Below are positions 4,434 through 6,896 of a DNA stretch of 6,896 nt, in pieces. The first letter of the stretch is position 1, and the number at the start of each line of letters is the position of its first letter. Position numbers and translations under genes: made by a program. The DNA comes from an uncultured Devosia sp. (GTDB taxonomy: Bacteria > Pseudomonadota > Alphaproteobacteria > Rhizobiales > Devosiaceae): contig CAJYKO010000235.1 of the NCBI GenBank assembly GCA_913775215.1, positions 1 to 6,896 on the forward strand, read 5' to 3'. The notes under the pieces are model-generated. The model saw nothing but the letters and a program-made list of their open reading frames with translations, did no database searches and was not told the origin of the DNA.

Positions 4434-6046
4434 AAGAGACTTTCCTGCGAGCCATCATCAGATGGGGGACGGCTGGGCTTACGTTTCTGCGGCGGCGAAC
4501 CGGCAACATTGGCGCCGACTTCGCCATCCGCGAAGGTCAGCTTGAGGAGATCGCCCGGCTTGACCTGAACAGCGGCGCTGATGACTTCGCCCGCCTCGTC
4601 CTGCACCAAGGCATAGCCGCGGGCGAGAACGCTGCGATAAGAGAGGGTTTCGAGCAGTTTGCCGATCTGGGAGAGCTGCTGTCGTCGCTCACTCGTCAGG
4701 CGGGTAGGGATCAGCGCGAGACGTTGGGACACCGGCTGGAGCTGGGCCTGAGATTGCCGGAGTTCTGCGCGGAGCGGCTGCGGGGATAAGCGCGGGCTGA
4801 CGCGGGCAAAAAGAGCACGCTTGCGCTCGATAGCTTGACCAATGCTGCCTGGCAGGCGCGCGGCACGTGGGTCGAAGGTCAGCCTTGCGCGCTCGATGGT
4901 CTTGTTGAGGCCGGAAACTGCGCGATGTTCTATATTGTCGAGGCGCTTGGCGAGATCGTCATGACGTTGGCGCACAAGGCGCGGCTGCATGGCGCCGGCA
5001 GCCTTCGAAAAGGCAAGTCGGCGCGCCTGAACGAAATGACGAAGCCCGCTCGACAGTTGGGCCGAGGCCATGTCGAGGCTTTGACGCTGGGTGGCGACGA
5101 GATCGCTCGCGCGAGGGAGACCGGCACTTGCGGCGCGGAGGCGATCTTTGAGGCTCATCAAGCTGCGGCGGGCGGCCTGGCGCTGGCGGCTGCCCTGGTC
5201 CTCGACATAGGCTATGAGTTCGGCGCGAACAGGCACTGCCGCTTCGGCGGCGGCGGTCGGGGTTGGCGCACGCATGTCTGAGGCATAGTCGATCAGCGTT
5301 GTATCGGTTTCGTGGCCGACGGCGGAGATCACTGGAATGCCGGAGGCGGCGACGGCGCGGACGACGGCCTCTTCGTTGAACCCCCAAAGGTCTTCGATAG
5401 AGCCGCCACCACGAGCGACGATCAGGATATCGGGGCGCGGGATTCTGCCGTTGGGATCAAGAGCGTTAAACCCCTCGATGGCATTGACGACTTCAGGAGC
5501 GCATGTCTCGCCCTGGACGCGCACAGGCCAGACGAGGACATGGCTGGGGAAGCGATCATCAAGGCGGTGGAGAATATCGCGGATGACCGCGCCGGTTGGC
5601 GAGGTGATGACACCGATGACGCGGGGAAGATAGGGCAGGGGCCGCTTGCGCTCGCGGGCAAAAAGGCCTTCGGCCAACAGTTTCTTGCGACGTTCTTCGA
5701 GTAGCGCCATCAGCGCACCGGCACCGGCCGGTTCGATCTGCTCGATGACGATCTGATATTTTGAAGAACGCGGGAAGGTGGTCAGCCGCCCTGTCGCGAT
5801 AACTTCGAGGCCTTCTTCGGGCTTGAAGGCAAGGCGTCCATAGCTGCCCTTCCAGATGACCGCGTCGATCGTAGCGCCATCATCCTTGAGGGTGAAATAG
5901 GCATGGCCCGACGAATGCTGGCCACGAAACCCGGAGATTTCGCCGCGAACGCGTACATGTCCGAACTCATCTTCCACCGTCCGCTTCACCGCCTGGGCGA
6001 CTTCGGAAACGGTGAACTCGGCGGCATTGGTCAGGGCTTGAGGCAT
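4430..6046 (-). CDS. xseA: Exodeoxyribonuclease VII large subunit XseA
   Basis: Catalytic large subunit of exonuclease VII, which with several XseB small subunits degrades single-stranded DNA in both directions into acid-soluble oligonucleotides. The protein has 538 residues, clearly longer than the roughly 456 of the E. coli enzyme, mostly through the helical region and tail. An N-terminal OB-fold (about residues 10-105) contains VRGEISGFRGQHSSGHAYF. The catalytic domain follows, with GVITSPTGAVIRDILHR at about 145-161, ARGGGSIEDLWGFNEE at about 211-226 and SAVGHETDTTLIDYASD at about 241-257. A long helical, probably coiled-coil part (about 275-465) precedes the conserved LSYRSVLARGYALV at about 468-481. 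The tail is basic and Pro-rich and ends in QESLF. The start is ATG 6046, with AAGGA only 3 bases before it, which is close spacing. xseB is not in the window. The DUF2093 and glycosyltransferase genes lie downstream on the same strand. Confidence 0.97.
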   Translation of the reverse strand: MPQALTNAAEFTVSEVAQAVKRTVEDEFGHVRVRGEISGFRGQHSSGHAYFTLKDDGATIDAVIWKGSYGRLAFKPEEGLEVIATGRLTTFPRSSKYQIVIEQIEPAGAGALMALLEERRKKLLAEGLFARERKRPLPYLPRVIGVITSPTGAVIRDILHRLDDRFPSHVLVWPVRVQGETCAPEVVNAIEGFNALDPNGRIPRPDILIVARGGGSIEDLWGFNEEAVVRAVAASGIPVISAVGHETDTTLIDYASDMRAPTPTAAAEAAVPVRAELIAYVEDQGSRQRQAARRSLMSLKDRLRAASAGLPRASDLVATQRQSLDMASAQLSSGLRHFVQARRLAFSKAAGAMQPRLVRQRHDDLAKRLDNIEHRAVSGLNKTIERARLTFDPRAARLPGSIGQAIERKRALFARVSPRLSPQPLRAELRQSQAQLQPVSQRLALIPTRLTSERRQQLSQIGKLLETLSYRSVLARGYALVQDEAGEVISAAVQVKPGDLLKLTFADGEVGANVAGSPPQKRKPSRPPSDDGSQESLF

Positions 6047-6129
6047 GGGTCCTTGGTGGTCGAAAGCAGCTGGGAGGTCAAGCCCCGCTACTCAAGCGAA
6101 ACGCACCCCGGTTGTTGGTAGTAGCCCTT
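6047..6129. other. Gap between the LysR-type gene and xseA, with a dyad
   Basis: Eighty-three bases without a gene. GCTACT at 6087-6092 and AGTAGC at 6120-6125 form a 6-bp inverted repeat with a 27-base loop, and a small GCG/CGC hairpin lies inside the loop. No T-run follows, so a terminator for the LysR-type gene is not demonstrated. On the minus strand TTGACC (6081-6076) resembles a -35 box for xseA, but no acceptable -10 box lies 16-18 bases further on. Confidence 0.35.
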
Positions 6130-6896
6130 CTATTCAGCAGCTTCCGCCTCGTGTGGCCTTTCGAGATTGCCCATGGATTGGACAATGTGGTTGGCGAGCG
6201 CGTCATAGATGCCGCCATAGGCGTGGCTGGCGCGCATGATGGCCATTTGAGCGTCGGGGAGGGGCGGGAGGCCGCGATTGTCGGAGACGACGCGCATACC
6301 CGGTTGAAGGGCGCTTTCAGGCAGGAAGCCAATAGCAAGATCGGAGAGCACGGCCGAAGAAATCGCGGTAGCGTTCGAGGAAGTGTAAGCGATGCGATAG
6401 TCGGTGCTGGTGCGCTCGAGCGCGTCCATCGCGTCCTTGCGCCAGATGCAATATTGTGGGCCGCAGGCAATGGCGATGGGTTCGCTGGCAAGCGCCCGGC
6501 CGCCATGGCTTGCCACCCAGAACATCTTTTCGGTCCGGAACAGCTCGCCGAAATTCTGCTCGGTGCCCTGGGTAAAGACGATGAGATCGTAGCGCCCGGC
6601 GCGCATGCCTTCGAGAAGGTGCTCGGAAGCCATGCAGGATACGTCGACAACGATCTTTGGATGGGTCCGCTGGAAACTCGACAGGATCACCGGCAAGAGG
6701 CGCACGGCATAATCGTCCGGCACGCCGAAGCGGATTGAACCGGCGAGATCGCCGTCCGAGAAATGATCGAGGATCTCGGCATTGGTGCGCAGCATTTTTC
6801 GCGCACGCTCATAAAGCACTTCGCCATGATGGGTGAGTGTAACGGTGCGGCCATCGCGCGACAGCAGCGAATGACCCAGCCGCTCTTCGAGGCGTT
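6130..6896 (-). CDS. LysR-type transcriptional regulator (N-terminus outside the window)
   Basis: A 5'-truncated gene: 254 residues are visible of a family that is normally about 300 long, so roughly 45 N-terminal residues lie beyond base 6896. Before the GTG at 6819 the frame stays open to the window edge and reads RLEERLGHSLLSRDGRTVTL, the recognition and wing end of the LysR winged helix-turn-helix domain. The GTG is therefore an internal Val, not a start. A linker helix follows (VLYERARKMLRTNAEIL), then the periplasmic-binding-protein-like effector domain starting at GSIRFGVPDDYAVRLLP, with RYDLIVFTQ and the late LSDLAIGFLPES as family landmarks. It should bind DNA as a tetramer in response to a small ligand that I cannot name. 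Many members regulate a divergently transcribed neighbour, which here would lie outside the window. It ends 83 bases before xseA and is probably a separate unit. Confidence 0.93.
   Translation of the reverse strand, partial: RLEERLGHSLLSRDGRTVTLTHHGEVLYERARKMLRTNAEILDHFSDGDLAGSIRFGVPDDYAVRLLPVILSSFQRTHPKIVVDVSCMASEHLLEGMRAGRYDLIVFTQGTEQNFGELFRTEKMFWVASHGGRALASEPIAIACGPQYCIWRKDAMDALERTSTDYRIAYTSSNATAISSAVLSDLAIGFLPESALQPGMRVVSDNRGLPPLPDAQMAIMRASHAYGGIYDALANHIVQSMGNLERPHEAEAAE

Noticed and set aside
4193..4789. Plus-strand open frame of 198 codons opposite xseA and the DUF2093 gene
   Set aside because: It is antisense to two well-recognised genes, crosses their boundary, has no family resemblance and is explained by GC-rich codon bias.
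6112..6738. Plus-strand open frame of 208 codons opposite the LysR-type gene
   Set aside because: The minus strand encodes an unmistakable LysR protein; this is its shadow.
6817..6819. GTG as the start of the LysR-type gene
   Set aside because: The frame continues upstream to the window edge with typical LysR helix-turn-helix sequence, so this is an internal Val codon.

Overview
The window looks like chromosomal DNA of an alphaproteobacterium, most likely of the order Hyphomicrobiales (Rhizobiales) and perhaps Devosia-like. It is GC-rich. It carries a ubiquinone gene (ubiA) and three small families that I know mainly from this order: a DUF6101-like protein, a DUF4170 protein and a DUF2093 protein. 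Family names come from remembered sequence patterns, because no search could be run. I see no mobile element, CRISPR array, tRNA or rRNA.

Layout. Positions 1-68 are the ubiA leader, with a strong inverted repeat at 1-35. ubiA (69-998, +) encodes 4-hydroxybenzoate polyprenyltransferase. A 116-base gap (999-1114) holds a minus-strand intrinsic terminator and a perfect palindrome, both serving the convergent DUF6101-like gene (1115-1630, -). A 271-base divergent region (1631-1901) holds the upstream signals of that gene and of the next pair on the plus strand: a CysQ/inositol-monophosphatase-family phosphatase (1902-2756) followed 3 bases later by a DUF4170 protein (2760-2999). These meet, with no intervening base, a minus-strand gene set read from right to left: xseA (6046-4430), a DUF2093 protein (4381-4160) and a lipid-A-disaccharide-synthase-related glycosyltransferase (4157-3000). 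At the right edge is a LysR-type regulator (6130-6896, -) whose N-terminus lies outside the window.

How the genes fit together. ubiA makes the membrane-bound ubiquinone precursor and xseA makes the large subunit of exonuclease VII; both are housekeeping functions. The phosphatase, DUF4170 and DUF2093 genes usually sit, as I recall, around the lipid A/Kdo genes waaA (kdtA) and lpxK in this order. Here neither waaA nor lpxK is present between them. The place is taken by an LpxB-related GT-B glycosyltransferase in convergent orientation. That substitution is the most interesting aspect of the window: it may mark a lineage with rearranged or altered outer-membrane glycolipid synthesis. Other points worth checking are a C-terminal QESLF tail on XseA that resembles a beta-clamp-binding motif, a possible leaderless start for the phosphatase, and start-codon choices decided by ribosome-binding sites.
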